Assembly: GCF_030655195.1 (NCBI RefSeq)
Contig: NZ_JAURWA010000041.1
Coordinates: 1 to 32,377, forward strand
DNA length: 32,377 bases
Source: Patulibacter sp.
GTDB taxonomy: Bacteria > Actinomycetota > Thermoleophilia > Solirubrobacterales > Solirubrobacteraceae
Reading direction: 5' to 3'
A program made the position numbers and the translations under genes. Within the stretch, counting starts at the first letter, position 1; each line of letters opens with the position of its first letter. The notes under the pieces are model-generated. The model was not told the origin of the DNA. It did no database searches and saw nothing but the letters and a program-made list of their open reading frames with translations. This document shows, in pieces, positions 23,758 to 31,051 of the stretch.

Positions 23758-24938
23758 AGGCCGTAGCTCCGGCCGATGACCTCGAGCATGGTCTCGTCCG
23801 TACCCGCGCCGATGCGGTTCAGGCGCAGGTCGCGCCAGGCGCGCTCGATGCCGTACTCCTTCATGTAGCCGGCGCCGCCGTGGATCTGCAGGCACTCGTC
23901 CGCGACCTCGCAGGCCATGCGCGAGGTGTAGAGCTTCGCCATCGAGATCTCGCGCACCGGGTATTCGCCCTGCATCACGCGCCAAGCGGTGTTGTAGGTC
24001 ATCTGGCGGCCGGCCTCGATCTTCGTGGCCATCTCCGCGAACTTCCAGCGGATGCCCTGGAACTTGCCGATCGAGCGGCCGAAGGCCTGGCGCTCGCGGG
24101 CGAACTCGAGGGTGCGCTCGACCAGGCGATCGGCGGCCGCGACCGCACCGGCGGCGGCGACGAGCCGCTCGCCCTGGAGCTCCCACATGATGTGGTAGAA
24201 GCCCTTGCCCTCCTCGCCCAGCAGGTTCTCGGCGGGCACCCGGACGTCCTGGAAGGCCAGGAGCGCGGTGTCCGAGGCGTGCATCCCGAGCTTCTCGAGC
24301 CGCTTCTCGCGCACGACGCCGGGGGAGTCCATGTCCACGATCAGCAGGCTGAAGCCGCCGTAGCCCGCGTCGGGGTCGGTCTTGACGACGAGGACGATGT
24401 AGTCCGCCCGGTGGCCGTTGGTGATGTAGAGCTTGGAGCCGTTGACGACCCACTCGTCGCCGTCCCGGACCGCCGTCGTCTGGATCCCCGCGACGTCGGA
24501 TCCCGCGCCCGGCTCGGTGATGCCCAGGCAGGCGATCTTCTCGCCCTTCATCGCGGGCACGAGGTACTGCAGCTTCTGCTCGTGGGTGCCCAGGAGCTTC
24601 AGCGGCGGGTTGGCCATGTCGGTGTGGACGGCGACGCCCATGACCAGCCCGCCGGAGTGCGAGCGGGACATCTCCTCGGCCAGCACGATCTGGGTCGCGT
24701 AGTCGCCGCCCTGGCCGCCGTACTCCTCGGGGTAGTGCAGGCCGAGGTAGCCGAGCTCGCCCATGCGGGTGAAGACGGAGTCGGGGAAGGTCGTCTCCTC
24801 CCACGCGTCGGCGTGCGGGGCGAGCTCCTTCTCGACGAAGGAGCGGATCGATGCGCGGAGCTCGTCGTGCTCGTCGGTGAAGATCGGGTGGCGCCCCGAA
24901 GCCGCGTGGTCGGGCTTGAGGACGGTGTCGGTGGCCAT
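23754..24938 (-). CDS. Acyl-CoA dehydrogenase (first of tandem pair)
   Basis: This 394-residue protein has the normal ACAD length. LGITEPGAGSDVAGIQ and WVVNGSKLYITNG are flavin and substrate blocks, ERQAFGRSIGKFQGIRW and HGGAGYMKEYGIERAWRD close the C-terminal domain. The MCAD Glu position is Ala (RIGAGTDE), and Glu257 in ELQGERL is the probable catalytic base, as in isovaleryl-CoA and long-chain dehydrogenases. The enzyme introduces a trans-2 double bond into acyl-CoA, passing electrons through FAD to ETF. The ATG at 24938 follows a -10 box by six bases. It leads an operon with a second ACAD and the degenerate MBL protein. A palindrome covers the promoter. Confidence 0.94.
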   Translation of the reverse strand: MATDTVLKPDHAASGRHPIFTDEHDELRASIRSFVEKELAPHADAWEETTFPDSVFTRMGELGYLGLHYPEEYGGQGGDYATQIVLAEEMSRSHSGGLVMGVAVHTDMANPPLKLLGTHEQKLQYLVPAMKGEKIACLGITEPGAGSDVAGIQTTAVRDGDEWVVNGSKLYITNGHRADYIVLVVKTDPDAGYGGFSLLIVDMDSPGVVREKRLEKLGMHASDTALLAFQDVRVPAENLLGEEGKGFYHIMWELQGERLVAAAGAVAAADRLVERTLEFARERQAFGRSIGKFQGIRWKFAEMATKIEAGRQMTYNTAWRVMQGEYPVREISMAKLYTSRMACEVADECLQIHGGAGYMKEYGIERAWRDLRLNRIGAGTDETMLEVIGRSYGL

Positions 24939-24944
24939 ACCGCG

Positions 24945-24970
24945 AAAGTAGCATGTGGCACCTCCTACTT
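24945..24970 (-). promoter_or_regulatory. Promoter and palindromic operator of the acyl-CoA dehydrogenase operon
   Basis: On the minus strand TACTTT (24950-24945) is a -10 box six bases before the ATG. It is overlapped by a 25-bp dyad centred on 24958: AAGTAG-n3-GTG-G-CAC-n3-CTACTT, with 9 of 12 arm positions symmetric. The site is markedly AT-richer than its surroundings. A dimeric repressor is expected, but no regulator gene lies next to it. Confidence 0.65.
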
Positions 24971-25073
24971 GGGGCAGGGGTGTGACGGACGTCCGGCCGT
25001 GGTCGGGCGGGGCGCGCACGGGGCGGGCCGCCGGGGCGCCGCACCGGCCGCCGGGCTCGGGGCGGGTCCGGCG

Positions 25074-25760
25074 TCACTCCCCGCCGAGCGCGGTCAGCCG
25101 CTCGGCGGCGTCCGTCTGGTCGCCGTCCTCGAGCCCCTCGAGCTCGATCGCCCGGGCGTAGGCCGCCCGGGCCTCGGCGATCTCGCCGATCGCCTCGGCC
25201 GCGCGGCCGTACCAGCACCAGTTCCAGGCCCCGGTCGGCGCGATCTCGGTGTAGTGGCGCAGGTGGCGGTACGCCTCGGCGTGGCGGCCGAGCTCGAGCA
25301 GCGTGTAGCCCAGCGCGAAGTGCGCCATCCCGTCACCGGCCTCGAGGCAGTGGCGCCAGCGTTCGACGGCCTCCTCGCCCTCGACCTCGGTGGCCATCCC
25401 GAAGATCGACCGGTTGATCGAGTCCCGGCCGGAGAAGAAGGTGCGGGCCGCCAGGACGATCTCGCCCGCCGTCGCGTCGGTCAGGCCCAGGACGGGGGCG
25501 TCGAACCGCGGCTCCCGCCAGATCGCCTCGTGCTCGGGCGCGTCCTCGTCGAACGAGGGGAGGTCCTCGACGACGAACCCGACGACGCGACCGCCGGCCT
25601 CGTCGGCGAGATAGGCGAACTGCTCGCTCAGGGTGCTCCAGCGGCCCTGCGGCTGATCCTCGGTGACGCGACCGAACTCGACGGCGCGCAGCCAGTCGAA
25701 GTCGACGTCGTGGTTGAGGTACAGGCGGGGCCGGGCGTCCACCGCAGAAGCGTTGCGCAT
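25074..25760 (-). CDS. TPR-containing protein with unknown N-terminal domain
   Basis: This 228-residue protein has two parts. Residues 1 to about 115 (RPRLYLNHDVDFDWLRAVEF, then GRVVGFVVEDLPSFDED) form an alpha+beta domain I do not recognise. Residues about 125-215 hold TPR-like helical pairs: AVERWRHCLEAGDGMAHFAL, GYTLLELGRHAEAYRHLRHY, then WCWYGRAAEAIGEIAEARAA and YARAIELEGL. TPRs usually bind partner proteins. No signal peptide or membrane segment is visible. The ATG at 25760 is supported only by reading-frame quality. It has no obvious functional neighbours. Confidence 0.7.
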   Translation of the reverse strand: MRNASAVDARPRLYLNHDVDFDWLRAVEFGRVTEDQPQGRWSTLSEQFAYLADEAGGRVVGFVVEDLPSFDEDAPEHEAIWREPRFDAPVLGLTDATAGEIVLAARTFFSGRDSINRSIFGMATEVEGEEAVERWRHCLEAGDGMAHFALGYTLLELGRHAEAYRHLRHYTEIAPTGAWNWCWYGRAAEAIGEIAEARAAYARAIELEGLEDGDQTDAAERLTALGGE

Positions 25761-25816
25761 CGGGCGGTCCGACGGCGACGCACCCCGTCCGTGGCCGCGG
25801 GGGCCGTCGGCCCGGG

Positions 25817-26185
25817 CTAGGACCCGAGGCGGTCGGCGGCGACGATCGGCTTCGAGTTCTTCGTCCCGAAGCAGAGGAAGTCGAATTGCCCCGTGCGCGC
25901 CGACATGCAGCGGAACGTCTTGCCGCCGCGGCTGAGGCGGATCGTCCGGCCCCGGTTGCTCGATGGGTCGACCTTCCTGAAGTACGCGCGGAACAGGCTC
26001 CGCGCGTCGCGGCAGCCGAACGACCCGTAGGTCACGGTGATGGCTACCCGCTCGCCGCCGGCCGAGATCCGGGAGCAGCTCTTGCCGCCACCGGACTGGG
26101 CCTGCGCCGCGGCGGGCGCGAGGGCGACGGCCGCGGGGACGGCGGTGACGACGAGGGCTCCGGCGAGGGCGAGCGTGTGGCGCAT
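25817..26185 (-). CDS. Small secreted protein with four cysteines
   Basis: The 122-residue product starts with a clear signal peptide: MRHTLALAGALVVTAVPAAV, ending in an AQAQS-like cleavage region near residue 30. The mature part of about 92 residues is basic and holds four Cys residues (KSCSR, FGCRD, FRCMS, FLCFG), enough for two disulfides. I recognise no family. The ATG at 26185 gives the proper signal peptide; the same frame is open further upstream but without coding character. Confidence 0.72.
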   Translation of the reverse strand: MRHTLALAGALVVTAVPAAVALAPAAAQAQSGGGKSCSRISAGGERVAITVTYGSFGCRDARSLFRAYFRKVDPSSNRGRTIRLSRGGKTFRCMSARTGQFDFLCFGTKNSKPIVAADRLGS

Positions 26186-26253
26186 GCCCACGTCATACCC
26201 GGTCGCGGGGCGCCCGGACGTGAGGAGATCGTGAGGCCTGCGCCGGTCCGCGC

Positions 26254-26970
26254 TCAGCCCTGCAGGTGCTCGTCGAGGAACGCGAGGGTCCGCTGCCAGC
26301 CGTCGCGGGCGGACGGGGCGTGGAAGGCGTCGCGGGCGTCGCAGTGGAAGCCGTGCCCGGCGTCGGGGTAGCGCACGACCTCGGTGGTCACCGGCGCCCG
26401 GGCGGCGGCCTCGCGGAGCGCCTCGACCTGGTCGACCGGGATCCCCGCGTCCTCGTCGCCGAACAGACCCAGCCACGGCGTCTTCAGCTCCGGTGCGAGC
26501 TCGACGAGCGGCGGCTCGCCGAAGCGGCCCTCGAGGATGCCGCCGCCGTAGAACGTGACCGACGCGCCGAGCGGGAGGCGCGCGCCGGCCACGAGCGAGA
26601 CCGTCCCGCCCATGCAGAACCCGACGGTGCCGATGGCGTGGTCCTTGAAGCCCAGGCGCCGCAGGTGCTCCAGCGTCTGCTCCAGGTCCTCCTCGACGCC
26701 ACGGCTGCTCAGCGCGCCCATGTGCGGGTAGGCCTGCTCGATGTCCTCGTAGCCCAGGCGCGGCGAGCCGGAGCGGTGGAACAGCGCGGGGGCGACCGCG
26801 AGGATCCCGGCGTCGGCGAAGCGCCGGGCGACGTCCTCGATGTGGTCGTTGACGCCGAAGGCCTCCTGGAGCACGACCACGGCCGTGCGGGGCGTGTCGT
26901 CGGGCCGGGCCTCGTAGACGCCCATCGGGCCGTCCGCGGTCGGCAGGTCCACGGTGCGCGTCTCGCCCAT
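26254..26970 (-). CDS. Dienelactone hydrolase family protein
   Basis: This 238-residue alpha/beta hydrolase has the dienelactone hydrolase triad. GTVGFCMGGTVSLVAG carries the Cys nucleophile, FGDEDAGIPVDQVE the Asp, and YPDAGHGFHCDARDAFH the His. VVVLQEAFGVNDHIEDVARR matches the family's QExxGxNxxI block with its conserved Glu. The family opens dienelactones in aromatic catabolism, but many genomic members act on other esters. The ATG at 26970 is chosen over a GTG at 26979 because the -10 box TAGCGT lies seven bases before it. No ring-cleavage gene is nearby. Confidence 0.92.
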   Translation of the reverse strand: MGETRTVDLPTADGPMGVYEARPDDTPRTAVVVLQEAFGVNDHIEDVARRFADAGILAVAPALFHRSGSPRLGYEDIEQAYPHMGALSSRGVEEDLEQTLEHLRRLGFKDHAIGTVGFCMGGTVSLVAGARLPLGASVTFYGGGILEGRFGEPPLVELAPELKTPWLGLFGDEDAGIPVDQVEALREAAARAPVTTEVVRYPDAGHGFHCDARDAFHAPSARDGWQRTLAFLDEHLQG

Positions 26971-26977
26971 GGCGCGC

Positions 26978-26983
26978 ACGCTA
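26978..26983 (-). promoter_or_regulatory. -10 box (TAGCGT), leaderless start of the dienelactone hydrolase gene
   Basis: TAGCGT on the minus strand is seven bases before the ATG at 26970, with no Shine-Dalgarno between. Confidence 0.5.
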
Positions 26984-27103
26984 GCCGAGCGGTCGGCCCG
27001 TCGAGCTGCGGAGCTCCTGCGCGGCCCGGACGGCGGGCGGTCGCGTGCGTGTGGTCACGGCCCCTTCACGTCGGGCTGCGCGAGCGGCATCATCCTGCGA
27101 CCT

Positions 27104-27907
27104 GTGCGACTGCGCGAGAGCCTCCGCGACCCCCGGTCGCCCTCCACGCGCACCATGCGCGTCCTCCTGGCCGACGGCCGGGGCACGACGGTCCACGTCG
27201 CCGAGCACGACCTGCGCGACGTCCGCCTCCGTGTCCGTCGTCTTCCGGGACTGACGCCGCTGGAGGCCTGGTGCCGGACGCACGACGTCGCCGACGCCCT
27301 CGTCGGCGGCTTCTACCTGCGGGGCTCGTTCCCGGAGGAGGGCCGCGCCGCCGCCACCGGCGTGCTGGACGGGCTGCCGCTGGGGGAGCTGCGGATCGAC
27401 GGGGCGCCCGTGCGGTCCGTGCCGTTCCTGGACCCGTGGGGATCGCGGCGCGCGTGCGTGCACGCCGCCGGCGGTGCGGTGCGCATCGCCCGGCGCCACG
27501 ACCTGCCCGACGCGCCGGCGGGCGACCTCCTGCAGGCCGGGCCGCTGCTGGTGCGGGACGGCGTGCCGGTGTCCGGCGACGACGAGGGCTTCTCCGCGGG
27601 CTCCTCCCAGTTCGACTCCGACATCACCGCCGGGCGCCACCCGCGTGCCGCGCTCGGCGTGGACGGGGACCGCCTGATCGCCGTGGCGTGCGACGGCCGC
27701 GACGACGACGAGGCCGGCCTGGACGTCGGCGAGCTGGCCCGCGTCATGGCCGAGCTCGGCGCCCGCGAGGCGCTGAACCTCGACGGCGGCGGATCGACGG
27801 CGTTGGTCGCCGGCGGCCGCCTGCGCAACGTCGCGCGGGAGGCCCACGGCGTGCCGCTGCCCGGCGGCCGGGCGATCGCCACCGCCCTGGAGTTCCGCCC
27901 CGCCTGA
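27104..27907 (+). CDS. Phosphodiester glycosidase (NAGPA-domain) family protein
   Basis: This protein has about 267 residues. The C-terminal half shows the NAGPA signature: HPRAALGVDGDRLIAVACDG, LDVGELARVMAELGA and ALNLDGGGSTALV, where the 'NLDGGGST' loop is diagnostic. VGGFYLRG earlier matches the family's 'N/GGxF' block. The mammalian enzyme removes GlcNAc from a phosphodiester; bacterial members act on cell-envelope or exopolysaccharide phosphodiesters, mostly undefined. No signal peptide is seen, which is unusual for a family that often works outside the cell. The start is unsure: the GTG at 27104 keeps good codon use and follows a CATCCT box, and the ATG at 27155 is the alternative. A GT4 gene follows. 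Confidence 0.83.
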   Translation: MRLRESLRDPRSPSTRTMRVLLADGRGTTVHVAEHDLRDVRLRVRRLPGLTPLEAWCRTHDVADALVGGFYLRGSFPEEGRAAATGVLDGLPLGELRIDGAPVRSVPFLDPWGSRRACVHAAGGAVRIARRHDLPDAPAGDLLQAGPLLVRDGVPVSGDDEGFSAGSSQFDSDITAGRHPRAALGVDGDRLIAVACDGRDDDEAGLDVGELARVMAELGAREALNLDGGGSTALVAGGRLRNVAREAHGVPLPGGRAIATALEFRPA

Positions 27908-27912
27908 GCCCC

Positions 27913-27958
27913 GATCCATCGATCCTCGGGTCGTCTCGACGCCGACCATCGGTGGATC
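27913..27958 (+). terminator. Long inverted repeat between NAGPA and GT4 genes
   Basis: GATCCATCGAT (27913-27923) pairs with ATCGGTGGATC (27948-27958) along 11 positions, one of them a G-U pair. The 24-base loop itself contains GTCG-TCT-CGAC. It starts six bases past the NAGPA stop. It could end transcription or serve as a protein site; there is no T-tract. Confidence 0.45.
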
Positions 27959-28008
27959 CAGGCCGAGCGATCCGGGGTCGCGCGCCGGGGCGCGCCGCAC
28001 GGGGGCCG

Positions 28009-28014
28009 TACCCT
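28009..28014 (+). promoter_or_regulatory. -10 box (TACCCT), leaderless start of the GT4 gene
   Basis: TACCCT is six bases (CCGGGG) before the ATG at 28021. The GGGG is too close to the ATG to be a good Shine-Dalgarno. Confidence 0.48.
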
Positions 28015-28020
28015 CCGGGG

Positions 28021-29367
28021 ATGCGCGTGGTGATCGGTCTCGGCTTCTTCCCGCGCGGCGGGTCCTCGCACGTGGCCCGGGCCCTCGGCCTCGGGCTGCC
28101 CGCCGACGGCTGGGACGTGACGCTGCTCTCGGGCTCCCTCCCCGGCGGCTTCGGGGACGCGGGCGCGTTCTACGCGGGGCTCGACGTCCGCCCCGTGGTC
28201 TTCGGCGAGGACGCGCCGATGCAGGGGTCCTACGAGGACCGCCCCGGCGCCCCGGACCGCTGCTTCGCCCGGGTCGGCGACGACGAGCACGAGCAGCACG
28301 TCGAGGCGTGGTCCCGCGCGCTGCAGGACGCCGACGCCGCCGGGGCGGCCGTCCTGCACCTGCACCACCTCACGCCGCTGAACGAGGCGGCCGCGCGCGT
28401 GGCCCCCGGCGTGCCCGTCGTGGGTCACCTGCACGGGACCGAGCTCCTGATGCTCGAGCGGATCGCCGACGGTGCGCCCGAGGGCTGGGAGCACGCGGAG
28501 GCCTGGGCCGCGCGGATGCGGCGCTGGGCCGGCGCATGCGAGCGGCTGCTGCTGCTCTCGCCGTCGCAGATCGACCGCGCGGTCGACCTCCTCGGCGTGC
28601 CCCGATCGGCGTGCGTCGTCGTCCCCAACGGCTTCGAGCCGGCGGACTTCCGGCCCGCCCCGGTGGACCGCCGGGCGTTCTGGCGGACGCACCTCCTGGA
28701 CGAGCCGCGCGGCTGGGCGCCCGGGCGGGACGCCGGCACCGTCGCCTACTCCGCGGACGACGTCGCGGCGCTGGACGGGGCGGTGGTCGTCCTGGCCGTC
28801 GGGCGCTACACCGAGGTCAAGCGCCTGCCGCTCCTGATCCGGGCGTTCGCCGACGCCCAGGGGCGCACACGGCGTCGCGTGGCGCTCGTCGTCGTCGGCG
28901 GGCACCCGGGCGAGTGGGAGGGCGAGCACCCCCTCGACGCGGTGGAGGCCTCGGGGGCGCGCGACGTCTTCCTCGCCGGCTGGCACGACCACGACGCGCT
29001 GCCGGCGTTCTTCAACGCCGCGGACCTGCAGGTCCTGGCGTCCGTGCGCGAGCAGTTCGGCCTCGTCCTCGTCGAGGGGATGGCCTGCGGACTGCCGGCG
29101 ATCGCCGTCGACGCCTACGGCCCGCGCGACATCGTCGAGCCGGGGGAGACCGGGTGGCTCGTCCCGCCCGACGACCGCGCGGCGCTGGCCGACGCGATCG
29201 TCGCGGCGGTCGACGACGGGGAGGAACGCGCGCGGCGGGGGATCGCGGCGCGGCGGACGGCGCGCGAGACGTGGTCGTGGCCGGCACTGGCGCACCGCGT
29301 CTCGGCCGTGCTGGAGGACGCCGCCGGCGTCGGCGAGCCGGCCGACGCCCAGGGTGCCCTGCGCTGA
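28021..29367 (+). CDS. Family 4 glycosyltransferase
   Basis: This 448-residue GT-B enzyme starts MRVVIGLGFFPRGGSSHVAR (glycine-rich acceptor-side loop). It has VVGHLHGTELLML, LLLLSPSQIDRAVDLLGV and VVVPNGFEPADF at the domain junction, then VLAVGRYTEVKRLPLLIRAF in the donor domain. LASVREQFGLVLVEGMACGLP is the E-x7-E motif that binds the nucleotide sugar. An insertion around residues 215-255 (WRTHLLDEPRGWAP) lies before the donor domain. Such enzymes transfer sugars from nucleotide donors to glycans or lipids. The ATG follows a -10 box. It sits between a phosphodiester glycosidase and a GH114 glycosidase, so a role in a surface glycan is likely. Donor and acceptor are unknown. Confidence 0.9.
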   Translation: MRVVIGLGFFPRGGSSHVARALGLGLPADGWDVTLLSGSLPGGFGDAGAFYAGLDVRPVVFGEDAPMQGSYEDRPGAPDRCFARVGDDEHEQHVEAWSRALQDADAAGAAVLHLHHLTPLNEAAARVAPGVPVVGHLHGTELLMLERIADGAPEGWEHAEAWAARMRRWAGACERLLLLSPSQIDRAVDLLGVPRSACVVVPNGFEPADFRPAPVDRRAFWRTHLLDEPRGWAPGRDAGTVAYSADDVAALDGAVVVLAVGRYTEVKRLPLLIRAFADAQGRTRRRVALVVVGGHPGEWEGEHPLDAVEASGARDVFLAGWHDHDALPAFFNAADLQVLASVREQFGLVLVEGMACGLPAIAVDAYGPRDIVEPGETGWLVPPDDRAALADAIVAAVDDGEERARRGIAARRTARETWSWPALAHRVSAVLEDAAGVGEPADAQGALR

Positions 29368-29373
29368 GGCGCG

Positions 29374-30210
29374 TCAGCAGCCTTCGAAGACGTGCCCGGG
29401 CCGACCGGCCGGCACGAGGTCGAGGTCGCGCAGGACGACGGAGATCCGGGCGCCGCGGGCGGCGCAGGCCGCGCGGTAGGCGGCGGGGTCGTACTCGACC
29501 TCCATGACCCGGTCGCCGTAGGCGCGCGTGTAGCGGCCGCACTCGTCGTACTCCTGGCACTGCTCGACGACCGCGAAGTCGAAGCCGAGCGGCCGGCGGG
29601 CGCCGCGGATGAGCTCGGCGGCGTTCTTCTGCCCCGCGGCGAGACCGGCTCCGTGCGCGCGGCCGGTCAGCAGCCGGGCGAACGCCTTGGTGTCGGCGAC
29701 CGTGATGCGGCCCTTCGAGCGGGTCCACGAGTCGAGGTTGTCGAGCTCGACGGCCCGGTACCCGCGCCGGGCGCACCCATCGGTCCACCGGCCGACGATG
29801 CGGGCGACCGCGCGGCGCTTCGCGGGCGTGGTGATGTCGAGCAGCGTCTCGGGCCAGTCCGGGTCGCGGACCTCGCGACCCCGCACCCGCAGGAGCAGCG
29901 CGGGGTGGCTGCGCCGCCACCAGCCGATCTCGGAGTCCTGGGTCTGGAACCCGTTGACGTAACAGACCCCGTAGCCGGTCGTCGGGGCCGGGGCGGTGCG
30001 GTCGCGCTCGACCACCCCGACGCCGGAGGGCGGGGCGTAGGCGCCGCCGAGCTGCAGGTCGAAGCCGACGTTGGCCGGCGGCGCCTGCACGGAGGCGGAG
30101 TGCGCCCGGGCGCCCGAGAGGACGACGCCCAGGACGCTGATCCCCGCGACGGCACCCGTGAACCGGAGCCCGTGCGCCAGGCGCGTCCCGATGCGGCGTC
30201 GGCCGTCCAC
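29374..30210 (-). CDS. Secreted GH114-type glycosidase (endo-alpha-1,4-polygalactosaminidase family)
   Basis: This 278-residue protein has an N-terminal basic stretch and a hydrophobic signal/anchor segment (FTGAVAGISVLGVVLSG). The GH114/TM1410 TIM-barrel blocks follow: FDLQLGGAYAPP, YGVCYVNGFQTQDSEIGWW, AVELDNLDSWTRSKG (candidate catalytic Asp), GLAAGQKNAAEL and FDFAVVEQCQEYDECGRY (candidate catalytic Glu). Family members cleave alpha-1,4-linked galactosamine polymers such as those in fungal or bacterial exopolysaccharides. The GTG at 30210 is the only good start, six bases after a TAGCCT box. Five Cys residues are present. It converges on the GT4 gene with six bases between stops. Confidence 0.86.
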   Translation of the reverse strand: MDGRRRIGTRLAHGLRFTGAVAGISVLGVVLSGARAHSASVQAPPANVGFDLQLGGAYAPPSGVGVVERDRTAPAPTTGYGVCYVNGFQTQDSEIGWWRRSHPALLLRVRGREVRDPDWPETLLDITTPAKRRAVARIVGRWTDGCARRGYRAVELDNLDSWTRSKGRITVADTKAFARLLTGRAHGAGLAAGQKNAAELIRGARRPLGFDFAVVEQCQEYDECGRYTRAYGDRVMEVEYDPAAYRAACAARGARISVVLRDLDLVPAGRPGHVFEGC

Positions 30211-30214
30211 GACC

Positions 30215-31051
30215 TCAGGCTACGACGTCGAGGAACGCGCCGCCGCGGACCATCTCCATGCGGGTGACGAGGCGCGATGCGTCGTCGGGTGTCGCGGGGA
30301 GGTGGGCGTCCAGCAGCGCGTTGACGAGGGTGGAGCGGTGCACGGACGCGACGCGACCCGTGGCCCCGGCGACGACGTCGTCGAGCTCGGCGCGCAGCGG
30401 CTCGGGCAGGCGGGCGTTGCGCTCCTCCCACGGGTGGTCGAGCGTGTCGAGCCGGCGCCGGCGGTAGCCGCCGATGGTGCGGGCGGCGGCCTCGCCGTCC
30501 ACGGGCAGGTGGAAGTGCAGGATCGCCGTGACGACGGCGGCGAACGTGACGCGCGGACCCGTCGCGGCGACCAGCTCGTCCGCGCGGGTCGACAGCTCCC
30601 GGTCGAGGATGAGGGCGGTCTGCTTCGGGCGACCGAGCAGACGGGCCGGGGCGAGGGCGGCGACGTCCAGTGCGGCCGCCCAGCCGGGCAGGTCGTCCGT
30701 GTCGAGCGTGGCGGCGGCGGACGGACCGGTGACGGTCGGGGCGGCGACGGGGGTGCCGGCGGCCGGGGGCGCCGCCGCGTCGGACGGGTCCGTCGGCGCC
30801 TGGGCGTCCTGGTCACCGGGTGTCGCGGCCGGCGCGGGGGCGGGGCCGACCGACGGGATCGATGCGGTGGTGTCCGCCGCCGGGGTCGGGGCGGCGGGCG
30901 CCTCGGGTGCGACCGGCGTGGCGGTCGCACCCGTCCGCGGCGTCGCACGGACGACGACGGGCTCGACGTCCGGCGGCACCGTCGCGGGGGCGGAGGTCGA
31001 CAGGTCCAGGGGGCTGCGGAGCCCGCTGGGGGACAGCTTCAGGCGGGCCAT
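30215..31051 (-). CDS. ParA-partner protein with disordered N-terminus and two ribbon-helix-helix-like units
   Basis: The protein has 278 residues. Residues 1-10 (MARLKLSPSG) are basic. About 20-118 are Ala/Pro/Thr-rich and surely disordered. About 143-182 and 212-252 look like two copies of a strand-helix-helix unit: TALILDREL-STRADELVAATG, ending AVVTAILHFHLP, and ARLPEPL-RAELDDVVAGATG, ending TLVNALLDAHLP. The shared endings (AILHFHLP, ALLDAHLP) point to an internal duplication. A tandem pair could form a single-chain ribbon-helix-helix DNA-binding module. Its ATG overlaps the ParA stop by one base (TGATG), as in ParA/centromere-binding-protein operons. A flexible N-terminus that stimulates the ATPase is known from RHH partners such as ParG. 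No database assignment is possible here. Confidence 0.75.
   Translation of the reverse strand: MARLKLSPSGLRSPLDLSTSAPATVPPDVEPVVVRATPRTGATATPVAPEAPAAPTPAADTTASIPSVGPAPAPAATPGDQDAQAPTDPSDAAAPPAAGTPVAAPTVTGPSAAATLDTDDLPGWAAALDVAALAPARLLGRPKQTALILDRELSTRADELVAATGPRVTFAAVVTAILHFHLPVDGEAAARTIGGYRRRRLDTLDHPWEERNARLPEPLRAELDDVVAGATGRVASVHRSTLVNALLDAHLPATPDDASRLVTRMEMVRGGAFLDVVA
30217..30222 (-). promoter_or_regulatory. -10 box (TAGCCT) of the GH114 gene, overlapping the upstream gene's end
   Basis: TAGCCT on the minus strand lies six bases before the GTG at 30210. It overlaps the stop codon and last codons of the upstream gene, whose TGA is at 30217-30215. Confidence 0.48.
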
